DNA from: Methylobacillus sp. MM3
Lineage (GTDB): Bacteria > Pseudomonadota > Gammaproteobacteria > Burkholderiales > Methylophilaceae
DNA length: 64,000 bases
NCBI RefSeq assembly: GCF_001645185.1
Contig: NZ_LXTQ01000011.1
Span: forward strand, 458,044 to 522,043
Direction of reading: 5' to 3'
Shown: one piece after another, positions 38,787 through 50,085 of the stretch
Numbering within the stretch: position 1 is the stretch's first letter
Layout: the number at the start of each line of letters is the position of its first letter
The notes under the pieces: model-generated
The model's database searches: none
Told to the model about the DNA's origin: nothing
The model's input: the letters and a program-made list of their open reading frames with translations, nothing else
Translations under genes and position numbers: made by a program

Positions 38787-40181
38787 ATGACCGTCCGCAC
38801 CCGTTTCGCTCCTAGTCCGACAGGCTTTCTCCACATTGGAGGTGCTCGTACCGCATTGTTTTCCTGGGCTTATGCCCGTAAGCATGGCGGGAAGTTCATT
38901 TTGCGTATCGAGGATACTGATGTGGCGCGCTCGACGCCGGAGGCGGTGCAGGCGATTCTTGATGGTATGAGCTGGCTGGGGCTCAACTGGGATGAGGGTC
39001 CTTTCTACCAGATGCAGCGCATCTATCGCTACAAGGAAGTCATCCAGCAATTGCTCGATGCGGATAAGGCTTACTACTGCTACACCTCGCCGGAAGAGTT
39101 GACGCAAATGCGCGAAGCGCAGATGGCGGCCGGGCTCAAGCCGCGTTATGACGGTACCTGGAGGCCGGAGGAGGGCAAGATTCTGCCGACTCCGCAGGCG
39201 GGTATTCAGCCGGTGGTGCGTTTCCGCAATCCGCTGACTGGAATGGTTGCGTGGGACGACGAGGTAAAAGGTCGTATTGCGATTTCAAATGAGGAATTGG
39301 ACGATTTCATCATCGCCCGCGCCGATGGTACGCCGACCTACAATTTCTGCGTGGTGGTAGATGATTGGGATATGGGCATCACGCATGTGATTCGCGGCGA
39401 TGACCACGTCAACAACACTCCACGCCAGATCAACCTGCTGCATGCGTTGGGAGCCACGGTTCCACAATATGCACATCTTTCGATGATCCTGGGCGACGAT
39501 GGGCAGAAGTTATCCAAGCGCCATGGCGCGGTGAGCGTGATGCAATATGACGAGGATGGCTATCTGCCGGAGGCGGTGCTGAACTATCTGGCACGCTTGG
39601 GCTGGTCGCATGGCGATGACGAAATTTTCAGCATGGAGCAATTCTGCCAGTGGTTCGATCTGGATCATATTACGCCTTCAGCTGCACAATTCAATACCGA
39701 AAAGCTTAACTGGCTTAATGCACATTACATGAAGCTGGCCGATCCGGGTCGGATTGCTTCAGACATAGCCAAGCGTCTTGCCGCGCGTGGAGTTGCTACG
39801 GAGGGTGGGGCTGATTTGAGCCGGGTTGTCGAGCTCTACCGCGAGCGCGTTTCCACTCTCAACGAACTGGCCGATGCGGTGGAATACTTCTACCAGCAGA
39901 TTCATCCCGCGCAGGACATGCTGGATAAGCATCTGACGTCGGAGATTCGTCCTGTGATACAAGCCTTGGCTGCGCGGTTATCGGAAACCGAATGGACGAC
40001 GGAAGCAATCCATGGCGAGATCGAGCAGGCGGTGACTTCCAATGGCTTGAAATTCCCCAAAGTGGCGATGCCGTTGCGCGTGATGCTGACCGGTATCGCA
40101 CAGTCGCCAAGTATCGATGCCGTGATGGCCTTGCTGGGTAAAGAGGAAACCCTGCGCCGTATGTCGGGATTCCTGAATTGA
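38787..40181 (+). CDS. gltX: Glutamyl-tRNA synthetase
   Basis: Class I aminoacyl-tRNA synthetase of 464 residues that charges tRNA-Glu for translation. The HIGH motif is in [17 protein letters not shown] and the KMSKS equivalent in [12 protein letters not shown], with [16 protein letters not shown] between them. Length and end ([12 protein letters not shown]) are normal. A discriminating form cannot be excluded from the sequence alone. Confidence 0.96.
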   Translation: MTVRTRFAPSPTGFLHIGGARTALFSWAYARKHGGKFILRIEDTDVARSTPEAVQAILDGMSWLGLNWDEGPFYQMQRIYRYKEVIQQLLDADKAYYCYTSPEELTQMREAQMAAGLKPRYDGTWRPEEGKILPTPQAGIQPVVRFRNPLTGMVAWDDEVKGRIAISNEELDDFIIARADGTPTYNFCVVVDDWDMGITHVIRGDDHVNNTPRQINLLHALGATVPQYAHLSMILGDDGQKLSKRHGAVSVMQYDEDGYLPEAVLNYLARLGWSHGDDEIFSMEQFCQWFDLDHITPSAAQFNTEKLNWLNAHYMKLADPGRIASDIAKRLAARGVATEGGADLSRVVELYRERVSTLNELADAVEYFYQQIHPAQDMLDKHLTSEIRPVIQALAARLSETEWTTEAIHGEIEQAVTSNGLKFPKVAMPLRVMLTGIAQSPSIDAVMALLGKEETLRRMSGFLN

Positions 40182-40289
40182 AATTCAAAAACTGACGATT
40201 TCGTTCGCGTCCGTGGAGGAATCCCCATCGAGTTTGTCGCCGATCAGATTGACAATTGGATGCAGTGGCGGACGCAGGACGAATCGAAA

Positions 40290-40509
40290 TAAATCTAGTG
40301 ATTCTATCGAAATGATCGATATGCGCGTGTGTTAGCAGAACGAAATCGATTGGGGCAGGGTCGAAGGTCGGGAAACGCTGGTTTTTCAGATATGTATCCC
40401 GGCCTCCCTGAAGCATGCCTCAATCGACAAGAAAGCGATTTTTCCGATTTCAACCCAGATGGCATGAGCCGGTTACTTCACGGGTACCTCTGCAGAAAGT
40501 TAATTGCAT
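40290..40509 (-). pseudogene. Remnant of a metallo-beta-lactamase-fold RNA-processing hydrolase
   Basis: Minus-strand reading from the ATG at 40509 gives MQLTFCRGTREVTGSCHLG, a TGA (codon 20), NRKNRFLVD, a second TGA (codon 30), GMLQGGRDTYLKNQRF, and then FDPAPIDFVLLTHAHIDHF. This is the amino end of the MBL-fold/beta-CASP RNA exonuclease family; the second TGA stands where the family has Cys (LVDCGMLQGG). Similarity fades after HAHIDH, and the beta-CASP and carboxy domains are absent because gltX ends here. The 3' boundary is uncertain. The rest of the gap up to hfq holds no gene. Confidence 0.75.
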
Positions 40510-40657
40510 CGGAGTCTCTTGATTTTGATGGGATTGGCTTTATCTATGGGGTGGGATTGGTTTGAGATGCCAGGAATATTCCTATAGGATATAGTCATTG
40601 CTGTAGTATTGACATACAGTTTACTAACAACTAAAGCTCCACGAAAAGGAGAACACA

Positions 40658-40897
40658 ATGAGCACCAAAGGGCAAACTTTACAAGACCCATTTTTGAATG
40701 CGCTTCGTAAGGAGCATGTGCCTGTATCGATCTATCTGGTAAACGGCATCAAGCTGCAAGGTCAGATCGACTCATTCGATCAATATGTCGTCCTGTTGAA
40801 AAACACGGTCACGCAAATGGTTTATAAGCACGCAATTTCCACCATCGTTCCTGGACGTGCCGTCAACATTCCTCCTGGTATGGCCAGTGAGGAATAA
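40658..40897 (+). CDS. hfq: RNA chaperone Hfq
   Basis: Sm-like hexameric RNA chaperone that pairs small RNAs with mRNAs. The 79-residue chain has the Sm1 motif with [25 protein letters not shown] split across the first half and the Sm2 motif [10 protein letters not shown], with the distal-face Tyr and proximal-face Lys-His conserved. AAAAGGAG lies 9 bases before the ATG. A TTGACA at 40609-40614 could be the -35, with only a weak -10 after it. hflX follows after 15 bases. Confidence 0.98.
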   Translation: MSTKGQTLQDPFLNALRKEHVPVSIYLVNGIKLQGQIDSFDQYVVLLKNTVTQMVYKHAISTIVPGRAVNIPPGMASEE

Positions 40898-40912
40898 TGC
40901 TGGGTAGCAGGA

Positions 40913-42040
40913 ATGTTTGATCGTCCCGAGGGCGGTGAGTCTGCTGTCCTGGTCAGCCTCGATTTTGGCGAGGCAGATTATGCCGAAAGCCTGGAAGAGC
41001 TGCGTCAGCTAGCCTTGACGGCCGGCCTTGATGTTCGTGCTACCGTCGAAGGGAAACGTCCCAAGCCGGATGCCACTTATTTTGTCGGTAGTGGCAAGGC
41101 AGAGGAGGTGGCTGCAGCTTTGCAGGCAACCGAATCCCGCGTCGTCGTTTTCAATCACGATCTGACTCCCTCGCAGCAACGCAATCTTGAGCGCAAGCTG
41201 GAAAGCCGGGTGGTTGATCGCACCGGCCTGATTCTGGACATCTTTGCCCAGCGAGCGCAAAGCTTTGAAGGCAAGTTGCAAGTCGAGCTGGCACAGCTTG
41301 AGCATCTGTCGACGCGGCTGGTTCGGGGGTGGACTCACCTGGAAAGACAAAAGGGCGGTATCGGCATGCGTGGTGGCCCTGGCGAAACGCAGATCGAGCT
41401 GGACCGTCGGATGATTCGTGAGCGTGTCAAAAGCCTCAAGGAAAGACTGGCGAAGCTGAAGCGTCAGCGCGGTATCCAACGCAGGGCAAGGCGTCGATCC
41501 AATGTGATGTCGGTGTCTCTCGTGGGTTATACCAATGCGGGGAAATCCACGCTATTCAATCGTCTGACGCAGTCAGGCGTTTACGCTGCGGACCAGCTTT
41601 TTGCGACCCTGGATACCACATCGCGCAAGGTGTTTATCCCAGATGGCGGCCCCGTCGTTTTGTCCGATACCGTAGGCTTCATCAAACATTTACCGCATGC
41701 GCTGGTGGATGCTTTTGGAGCGACGCTGGAAGAGGCGGTGCAGGCTGATCTTCTTCTGCATGTGATCGATGTCTCCAGTACAAGTCGCGATGCGCAGATC
41801 GAACAGGTGGATCGCGTGCTGGCTGAAATCGGAGCCGATGAGGTTCCTCAACTGCTGGTGCTCAACAAGATCGATCTGGCAGGCATGGAGCCCGGTCTCG
41901 AGCGGGATGAATATGGTAGAATCCGCAAGGTTTGGGTTTCCGCGCATTCAGGTGCGGGAATGGAGCTTGTTCGTCAGGCGTTGGCAGAGCGTCAGCGTGG
42001 GTTGATGGATGCTATTCAGCAAGTAAATGCAGTCGCGTAA
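40913..42040 (+). CDS. hflX: Ribosome-splitting GTPase HflX
   Basis: GTPase that splits stalled or heat-damaged ribosomes. The 375 residues comprise the amino-terminal HflX domain (GSGKAEEVAAAL, FNHDLTPSQQRNLE, ERQKGGIGMRGGPGETQIE) and a G domain with GYTNAGKSTLFN, DTVGFIKHLP and NKID. The short carboxy tail is usual for betaproteobacteria. AGGA precedes the ATG by 1-5 bases. It lies in the conserved order hfq-hflX-hflK-hflC. Confidence 0.96.
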   Translation: MFDRPEGGESAVLVSLDFGEADYAESLEELRQLALTAGLDVRATVEGKRPKPDATYFVGSGKAEEVAAALQATESRVVVFNHDLTPSQQRNLERKLESRVVDRTGLILDIFAQRAQSFEGKLQVELAQLEHLSTRLVRGWTHLERQKGGIGMRGGPGETQIELDRRMIRERVKSLKERLAKLKRQRGIQRRARRRSNVMSVSLVGYTNAGKSTLFNRLTQSGVYAADQLFATLDTTSRKVFIPDGGPVVLSDTVGFIKHLPHALVDAFGATLEEAVQADLLLHVIDVSSTSRDAQIEQVDRVLAEIGADEVPQLLVLNKIDLAGMEPGLERDEYGRIRKVWVSAHSGAGMELVRQALAERQRGLMDAIQQVNAVA

Positions 42041-42062
42041 GCAAAGATAATCGGAGTATTCC

Positions 42063-43241
42063 ATGGCATCAAACGACCCGGGATGGGGTTCGCGTAATAA
42101 CGACGGCCCGCCCGATCTGGATGAAATGTTGCGTCAGTTCAGCCGCAAGCTGAACGGCCTCTTTGGCAAAGGTCCTTCGCGGAACCAGCCCGACGGTTCG
42201 GGCAGCAGTATTGCCATCCTTCCCATTATTGTATTAATTGCCTTGATCTGGCTGGCTACGGGTTTCTACATCGTGGATCAAGGCTCGCGCGGCGTGGTGT
42301 TGCGTTTCGGCAAGCATGTTGAAACGACCTTGCCCGGACCCCGCTGGCATATTCCTTTTCCGATCGAAAGCCGCAATATCGTCGTCATGGAGCAGGTGCG
42401 TACGCTGGAAGTGGGTTACCGCTCGGCTGGCGAAGAGGGGACGTCTCGTGGTCGTGAGCTTCGTGAATCGCTGATGCTGACCGATGACGAAAACATCATC
42501 GACTTGCAATTCGCCGTTCAGTACAACATCAAGAGTCCGGAAGATTTTCTGTTTTATAACCGCGATGTCGAGGCGGCGGTACGCGGCACTGCTGAAACCG
42601 CGATTCGTGAAATCGTCGGCAAGAACAAGATGGACTTCGTGTTGTATGAAGGGCGTACGGAAATCGCTGCGCTTGCCAAGAAGCTGATGCAAGACATTCT
42701 TGATCGTTACAAATCCGGCATCAACATCACCAATGTCAATATGCAGAATGCACAACCGCCAGAACAGGTGCAGGCGGCTTTTGACGATGCAGTCAAGGCC
42801 GGGCAGGATCTCGAGCGTCAAAAGAACGAGGGTCAAGCCTACGCCAACGACATTATTCCAAAGGCGCGTGGTGCTGCTGCTCGTCTGCTGGAGGAGGCCG
42901 CTGGTTACAAGGTGCGTGTGATCAACGAGGCGCAGGGTGATGCCAGCCGGTTCAATCAGGTGTTGAGTCAATATGAAAAGGCTCCGGAAGTGACGCGTCG
43001 TCGTCTCTTCCTGGATGCGCAGGAACAGATTCTTTCCAAGGTCAGCAAGGTCGTCGTCGACCAGAAGGGCGGAGGCGGAAACCTTCTCTACCTGCCATTG
43101 GACAAGCTGATGGCCACGGCCGAGGCTACGCCTGCCCAAGGCGCATCCACTACAAATACGCCGGCGCAGTCAGCCGAAGATAGCAATGCGCAACGCTCGC
43201 GTGAATCGTTCCGCAGCCGTGAAAGGGAGAGCCGGCCATGA
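42063..43241 (+). CDS. hflK: FtsH protease modulator HflK
   Basis: SPFH/band-7 membrane protein of 392 residues that with HflC forms a cage around FtsH. A Gly/Asn/Pro-rich cytoplasmic amino tail precedes one span (about 57-78), then the periplasmic band-7 domain (DQGSRGVVLRFGKHVETTL onwards) and a coiled region with AARLLEEAAGYKVRVINEA, ending in a polar tail. Overlaps hflC by four bases. Confidence 0.95.
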   Translation: MASNDPGWGSRNNDGPPDLDEMLRQFSRKLNGLFGKGPSRNQPDGSGSSIAILPIIVLIALIWLATGFYIVDQGSRGVVLRFGKHVETTLPGPRWHIPFPIESRNIVVMEQVRTLEVGYRSAGEEGTSRGRELRESLMLTDDENIIDLQFAVQYNIKSPEDFLFYNRDVEAAVRGTAETAIREIVGKNKMDFVLYEGRTEIAALAKKLMQDILDRYKSGINITNVNMQNAQPPEQVQAAFDDAVKAGQDLERQKNEGQAYANDIIPKARGAAARLLEEAAGYKVRVINEAQGDASRFNQVLSQYEKAPEVTRRRLFLDAQEQILSKVSKVVVDQKGGGGNLLYLPLDKLMATAEATPAQGASTTNTPAQSAEDSNAQRSRESFRSRERESRP

Positions 43242-44113
43242 GAAATATAGGTGCGGTGCTGATTGGTTTTATTGTTGCGTTGCTGTTGCTCAGCATGTCG
43301 GCCTTTACAGTCGATCAGCGTGAGTATGCAATGATCTTCCGTTTGGGCGAGATTGTTTCCGTCAAGAGAACGCCCGGACTTTATTTCAAGATGCCGCTTG
43401 TCGAAAATGTCCGTACTTTTGATAAGCGTATCCTGACGCTGGACTGGGGCGAGCCGGATCGCTTCATTACCAGCGAGAAAAAGAACGTTCTGGTCGATTC
43501 CTTCGTCAAGTGGCGCATCGCCGATCCGGCCAAGTTCTACGTATCCGTTCGCGGCGGTGATGAAGCGCAAGCTCAGGCGCGGCTCGCGCAAACGGTCAAC
43601 GATGGCCTGCGCGCCGAATTCGGTAAGCGGACCATCCACGAAGTGGTCTCCGGCGAGCGCGACAAGATCATGGAGATCCTGCGCCAGAAGGCTGACAAGG
43701 AAGCGCGCCAGATGGGCATCGAGGTGCTGGATGTGCGGCTGAAGCGTGTGGATTTGCCGGAAGAGGTCAGCGAGTCGGTTTATCAGCGCATGGAAGCAGA
43801 GCGTAAACGTGTTGCCAATGACTTGCGCTCGCAAGGTGCTGGCGCAGCCGAAAAAATCCGCGCCGATGCTGACAAGCAGCGCGAGGTGATCATTGCAGAG
43901 GCCTATCGCGATGCTCAACGCATCAAGGGTGAAGGCGATGGCCGCGCTTCGGAAATCTATGCTTCCGCATACAGCAAAAATCCCGAGTTCTACGCTTTCT
44001 ATCGAAGCCTGGATGCGTATCGCAACAGCTTCAAGAGCAAGAGCGACGTGATGGTATTGCAGCCGGACTCGGAATTCTTCAAATACATGCGAGACGCCGG
44101 CGGCAGAAAGTAA
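43238..44113 (+). CDS. hflC: FtsH protease modulator HflC
   Basis: Band-7 partner of HflK, 291 residues, with one amino-terminal span (4-24), the SPFH core (FTVDQREYAMIFRLGEIV) and the helical block with EAERKRVANDLRSQGAGAA. The end (SDVMVLQPDSEFFKYM) is characteristic. Its start overlaps the hflK stop (ATGA). Confidence 0.95.
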   Translation: MRNIGAVLIGFIVALLLLSMSAFTVDQREYAMIFRLGEIVSVKRTPGLYFKMPLVENVRTFDKRILTLDWGEPDRFITSEKKNVLVDSFVKWRIADPAKFYVSVRGGDEAQAQARLAQTVNDGLRAEFGKRTIHEVVSGERDKIMEILRQKADKEARQMGIEVLDVRLKRVDLPEEVSESVYQRMEAERKRVANDLRSQGAGAAEKIRADADKQREVIIAEAYRDAQRIKGEGDGRASEIYASAYSKNPEFYAFYRSLDAYRNSFKSKSDVMVLQPDSEFFKYMRDAGGRK

Positions 44114-44116
44114 GTT

Positions 44117-44302
44117 TTGGATAATCCGCTGCTCATGGCCTTCGGCCTGATGCTTGTGCTGGAAGGCGCTTTGCCTTTGCTGGCGCCGCGTGCATGGCGC
44201 CAGACATTCCAGCGCATGATAGAACTCAAGGACGGACAATTGCGTTTTGTCGGCCTGGCTTCCATGGCTGGCGGTATGCTGTTGTTGTTCGTTCTCCGCT
44301 GA
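44117..44302 (+). CDS. DUF2065 small membrane protein
   Basis: 61-residue protein with two hydrophobic spans (about 4-22 and 43-60) linked by a basic loop (PRAWRQTFQRM). This fits DUF2065 (YjeT-like), regularly found after hflC in proteobacteria. Initiation is at TTG three bases after hflC; no ATG is available. Function unknown, perhaps part of the HflKC complex. Confidence 0.82.
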   Translation: MDNPLLMAFGLMLVLEGALPLLAPRAWRQTFQRMIELKDGQLRFVGLASMAGGMLLLFVLR

Positions 44303-44310
44303 AAAATCTT

Positions 44311-46802
<2,492 letters not shown>

Positions 46803-46804
46803 GC

Positions 46805-47356
46805 GTGTCGGTTAAAGACGAAAAAAAACGTTTGGCCTGGGCGCTGACAGGATCCGGTCACTACCTGAAAGAGTGCATCGGTATCATCAGCCGCCTTGAA
46901 GATGTGGATTTGTTCCTGAGCAGAGCCGCTGCGGAAATCCTGCAGCAATACGGTTATCAGCATAACGTCGGGCGTGTTTTTCAGGACAAGACAGCGAGTT
47001 CCGTGCCGGTCGAGCTGTTTTATCACGGCGTTTACCACACCGTGGTCATCGCGCCGACCAGTTCCAATACGGTCGCCAAAATGGTATGCGGAATTTCCGA
47101 TAACCTGGTGACCAATGTCTTTGCCCAGGCCGGGAAATGCCGTGTCCCCAGCATCGTGTTTGCATGCGATACCGAGCCGGAGCTGGAGTCCGAAGCGCCG
47201 CACGAGCATATGGTCAAGGTTTACCCCCGCCGCATTGACCTCGAAAACATGCAGAAGCTGAAAACATTCGAGGAAACCACGGTTGTCGCCGACATGGTGG
47301 AACTTGAATCTGCCATCCAGAAACGCATGGAATGGCTGAAAATCTCCTCTTCCTGA
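46805..47356 (+). CDS. Archaeal-type flavoprotein, dihydromethanopterin reductase-like (AfpA/DmrB)
   Basis: 183-residue flavoprotein of the family with DmrB of methanogens and AfpA of methylotrophic bacteria. GSGHYLKE at the start, VIAPTSSNTVAKMVCGISD and LVTNVFAQ are the flavin-binding blocks. DmrB reduces dihydromethanopterin to tetrahydromethanopterin; some bacteria are thought to use it in place of DmrA. GTG start two bases after purA. No cluster-binding cysteine motif is seen. The specific reaction is inferred from family and neighbours. Confidence 0.78.
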   Translation: MSVKDEKKRLAWALTGSGHYLKECIGIISRLEDVDLFLSRAAAEILQQYGYQHNVGRVFQDKTASSVPVELFYHGVYHTVVIAPTSSNTVAKMVCGISDNLVTNVFAQAGKCRVPSIVFACDTEPELESEAPHEHMVKVYPRRIDLENMQKLKTFEETTVVADMVELESAIQKRMEWLKISSS

Positions 47357-48735
47357 CCGGCAAGCTGGCCGAAAAAAGCCTGCACAAGGTGCTGGCCGAA
47401 ATGCAGCCGGCGCCGTTCGAATATCAAATAGCACAGTTGGGTATTTCCGTAGCCGCGCTGATGACTCCCGAGTTTATCGCGCGTCGGCTCGCCGATGCGC
47501 GCGGAGCCGATCGCATTGTCGTGCCCGGCCTGTGCCGGGGCGATCTCGATGCCCTGAGTGAAAAATACGGTGTGCCCGTAGAGCGCGGGCCGGAAGATCT
47601 CAAGGATCTGCCGCAATTTTTCGGGCGGGGCGGCAAAGCCCCCGATTTGTCGAAATACGACGTCAGCATCTTTGCCGAAATCGTCGAGGCGCCGCAATTG
47701 ACCGTCGAGGGCATAGTTGCCAAGGCCGAGAGTTATCGAGAGCAGGGCGCCAACGTAATTGACCTCGGCTGTTTGCCCAATACGCCTTTTCCCCACCTTG
47801 AAGATGCTGTTGTCGCGCTCAAGGAGTCTGGCTATCTGGTCAGCGTTGATTCATTGGTGCCGGACGATCTGCTGCGCGCCGATAAAGCTGGTGCCGATTA
47901 TCTGCTCAGCCTTAACGAGAAGACGTTATGGATTGCGGATGAGGTAGCGGCTACGCCCGTACTGATTCCGGCGAAATCGGGTAGCCTGCCATCGTTATAT
48001 CGCGCCATCGACGCCATGCTTGCCAAAGGCAAACCGTTTGTCGCCGATCCTATACTTGATCCCATACCCTTTGGTTTATCCGAATCCATCGTGCGTTATC
48101 ATCGTTTACGCAAACGATACCCCGATATTTCCGTGATGATGGGCGTCGGCAATCTGACCGAACTGACCGATGCGGATACTACCGGTATCAACGCCATGCT
48201 GTTCGGTATCATCGCCGAGCTCAGGATCAACGCGGTGCTGGCCACCTCCGTCAGCCCGCATGCGGCCAGTGCCGTTGCGGAAGCCGACATTGCGCGTCGC
48301 ATGATGCATGCCGCGCATGAGGATAAACGCTTGCCACGTGATTATTCGGACGGGCTTTTGGGACTGCATGATAGACGGCCGTTTTCGTATACCGAAGATG
48401 AGATCGCCGACATTGCCGCCCAGATCAAGGATCCCAGTTTCCGTATCCAGATAAGCGAAGAGGGCATCAGTATCTACAACCGAAATGGCCTGTACCGCGA
48501 TATCGATCCTTTCCGCTTATATCCGCATCTCAGGGTCGATGACGATGCCTCGCATGCGTTCTATCTCGGCGTCGAACTTGCGCGAGCGCAAATCGCCTGG
48601 CAATTGAAAAAACGCTACAGTCAGGATGAAGAGTTGCAGTGGGGCTGCAATGTGACCAGGAAGGATGCGCGCGGCCGGGTGGAACATCGCGAGGCTTCGC
48701 TCAAGGAAAAGCGCGCCAAGAAGGGCAATACATGA
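47332..48735 (+). CDS. DUF6513 dihydropteroate synthase-like protein of H4MPT synthesis
   Basis: 467-residue protein. The amino part (about 1-120, ENLLFLTGKLAEKSLHKVL) is the DUF6513 region and the centre (about 120-330) is a pterin-binding TIM barrel like that of dihydropteroate synthase (GANVIDLGCLPNTPFP, MMGVGNLTELTDADTTG). Members cluster with tetrahydromethanopterin genes and are thought to join the pterin to its side chain; this has not been firmly shown as far as I know. It overlaps the flavoprotein gene by 25 bases and the next by four. Confidence 0.82.
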   Translation: MAENLLFLTGKLAEKSLHKVLAEMQPAPFEYQIAQLGISVAALMTPEFIARRLADARGADRIVVPGLCRGDLDALSEKYGVPVERGPEDLKDLPQFFGRGGKAPDLSKYDVSIFAEIVEAPQLTVEGIVAKAESYREQGANVIDLGCLPNTPFPHLEDAVVALKESGYLVSVDSLVPDDLLRADKAGADYLLSLNEKTLWIADEVAATPVLIPAKSGSLPSLYRAIDAMLAKGKPFVADPILDPIPFGLSESIVRYHRLRKRYPDISVMMGVGNLTELTDADTTGINAMLFGIIAELRINAVLATSVSPHAASAVAEADIARRMMHAAHEDKRLPRDYSDGLLGLHDRRPFSYTEDEIADIAAQIKDPSFRIQISEEGISIYNRNGLYRDIDPFRLYPHLRVDDDASHAFYLGVELARAQIAWQLKKRYSQDEELQWGCNVTRKDARGRVEHREASLKEKRAKKGNT

Positions 48736-49307
48736 TTTACGAAACCGTTATTACCACCGTCAATGCCGACGGTAGCGCGCATATTGCCCCGTTTGGCATT
48801 CGCGAGCGCGACGGAATGATCATCATTGCACCGTTCCGGCCTTCAATCAGTCTCGATAATCTCTTGCGTACCGAGCGAGCCGTTGTGAACCTGACGGATG
48901 ATGTGCGCGTATTTGCGGGAGCGTTGACCGGCCGGCGGGTCTGGCCGGTGCGGAGAGCGGAAAAAATAGAAGGCTATGTGCTTGATGCCGCACTTGCGCA
49001 TCGTGAACTCGAGCTCGCCGATATCAAGGAGGATGCCGTGCGGCCCGAGCTGACGTTTCGTGTTGTGCACGAAGCCATGCACACTGCATTCCGTGGATTC
49101 AACCGTGCACAAGCAGCCGTTCTGGAAGCAGCTGTGCTGGTCAGCCGTCTTCACATGCTGCCGCCGGAAAAGATCGCTGCTGAAATCGCTTACCTGACCA
49201 TCGCGATTGAGAAGACGGCAGGCGACAGGGAAAGGCAAGCATGGAGCTGGCTCATCGAGCGCATCGAGAACTATAACGCCGAACAACGTGGGGAAAACCA
49301 GGCATGA
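48732..49307 (+). CDS. DUF447 family protein (flavin-type, H4MPT cluster)
   Basis: 191-residue protein of DUF447. It begins MIYETVITTVNADGSAHIAPFG, the split-barrel flavin-binding signature, and has RAVVNLTDDVRVFAGAL and a helical carboxy part. The family is regularly found in archaeal and bacterial methanopterin gene clusters; reaction unknown. The frame reaches back to 48639, but the ATGA overlap at 48732 and family start fix the Met. Overlaps the next gene by four bases. Confidence 0.83.
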   Translation: MIYETVITTVNADGSAHIAPFGIRERDGMIIIAPFRPSISLDNLLRTERAVVNLTDDVRVFAGALTGRRVWPVRRAEKIEGYVLDAALAHRELELADIKEDAVRPELTFRVVHEAMHTAFRGFNRAQAAVLEAAVLVSRLHMLPPEKIAAEIAYLTIAIEKTAGDRERQAWSWLIERIENYNAEQRGENQA

Positions 49308-50008
49308 GCCGGATGCTGGCGAGCGTTACGAATGTCGAGGAAGCGTTAATCGCCCTGCAAGGCGGCGCAGATATCATCGATCTGAAAAATCCATCGCAAG
49401 GGGCCTTGGGTGCACTGTCCCTGGATTTGATCCGCGAAATCGTGAAAGCTGTTGATCATCGTAAGCCGGTCAGCGCCACGATAGGCGATTTGCCGATGCA
49501 GCCTGAGTCAATAGTGCCGGCTGTGCGCGATACGGCGGCAACCGGTGTGGATATCGTCAAGATCGGTTTTTTTGGGCGTGAAGGGCATGAGGAATGCATT
49601 CGTGCCTTACAGCCGTTGGCAGCGCAGGGCGTTCGCATGGTGGCCGTCCTGTTTGCGGATAACGCCCCGGATTTCGGCTTGATACCGCAATTGGCATATG
49701 CCGGCATACATGGCGTCATGCTGGATACCGCCATCAAGAACGGAAAACGATTACGTGACCATCTGGACGATACACAATTGCGATCATTTGTGGAGCAATC
49801 CCATGAACGGAACCTGCTCGCTGGCCTGGCCGGTTCACTTGCCATTTCCGATGTCGAGGCATTAATACAGTTCGATGCGGACTACCTTGGCTTTCGAGGC
49901 GCGCTCTGCCACGGGTCCGAACGCAAGGCAGCCTTGGATTCCCAGCGCCTGTCGTGCTTGAAGAATGTGTTGTATTCTTGCAACAGAATGTCGAAAGAGT
50001 TTGCCTGA
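49304..50008 (+). CDS. mfnB: (5-formylfuran-3-yl)methyl phosphate synthase (MfnB)
   Basis: TIM-barrel aldolase that condenses two glyceraldehyde-3-phosphate into the furan ring precursor of methanofuran. The 234-residue chain keeps the Schiff-base Lys28 (DIIDLKNPSQGALGA), Lys86 (VDIVKIGFFG) and Asp141 (GVMLDTAIKNGKRL), equivalent to the catalytic set of the methanogen enzyme. It indicates that the cell makes methanofuran or methylofuran, the cofactor of formyltransferase/hydrolase. It is the last gene of the module; the ompA promoter lies just after it. Confidence 0.87.
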   Translation: MSRMLASVTNVEEALIALQGGADIIDLKNPSQGALGALSLDLIREIVKAVDHRKPVSATIGDLPMQPESIVPAVRDTAATGVDIVKIGFFGREGHEECIRALQPLAAQGVRMVAVLFADNAPDFGLIPQLAYAGIHGVMLDTAIKNGKRLRDHLDDTQLRSFVEQSHERNLLAGLAGSLAISDVEALIQFDADYLGFRGALCHGSERKAALDSQRLSCLKNVLYSCNRMSKEFA

Positions 50009-50022
50009 AAAGAAAACGGTCG

Positions 50023-50051
50023 TTGCGCATGCGCAATCCGACCGGTATATT
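50023..50051 (+). promoter_or_regulatory. Promoter of the OmpA-family gene
   Basis: TTGCGC (50023-50028) and TATATT (50046-50051) are 17 bases apart. The start would be near 50058, giving a leader of about 28 bases with AAAAAGGA in front of the ATG at 50086. Confidence 0.6.
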
Positions 50052-50085
50052 TCACCTAAGTTTATCAAGAAAAAAGGATCTGCCG

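Noticed and set aside
40420..40452. In-frame TGA codons as possible selenocysteine in the MBL-fold reading
   Set aside because: Two TGA codons, missing carboxy half and no selenocysteine element visible; a pseudogene explains it better.
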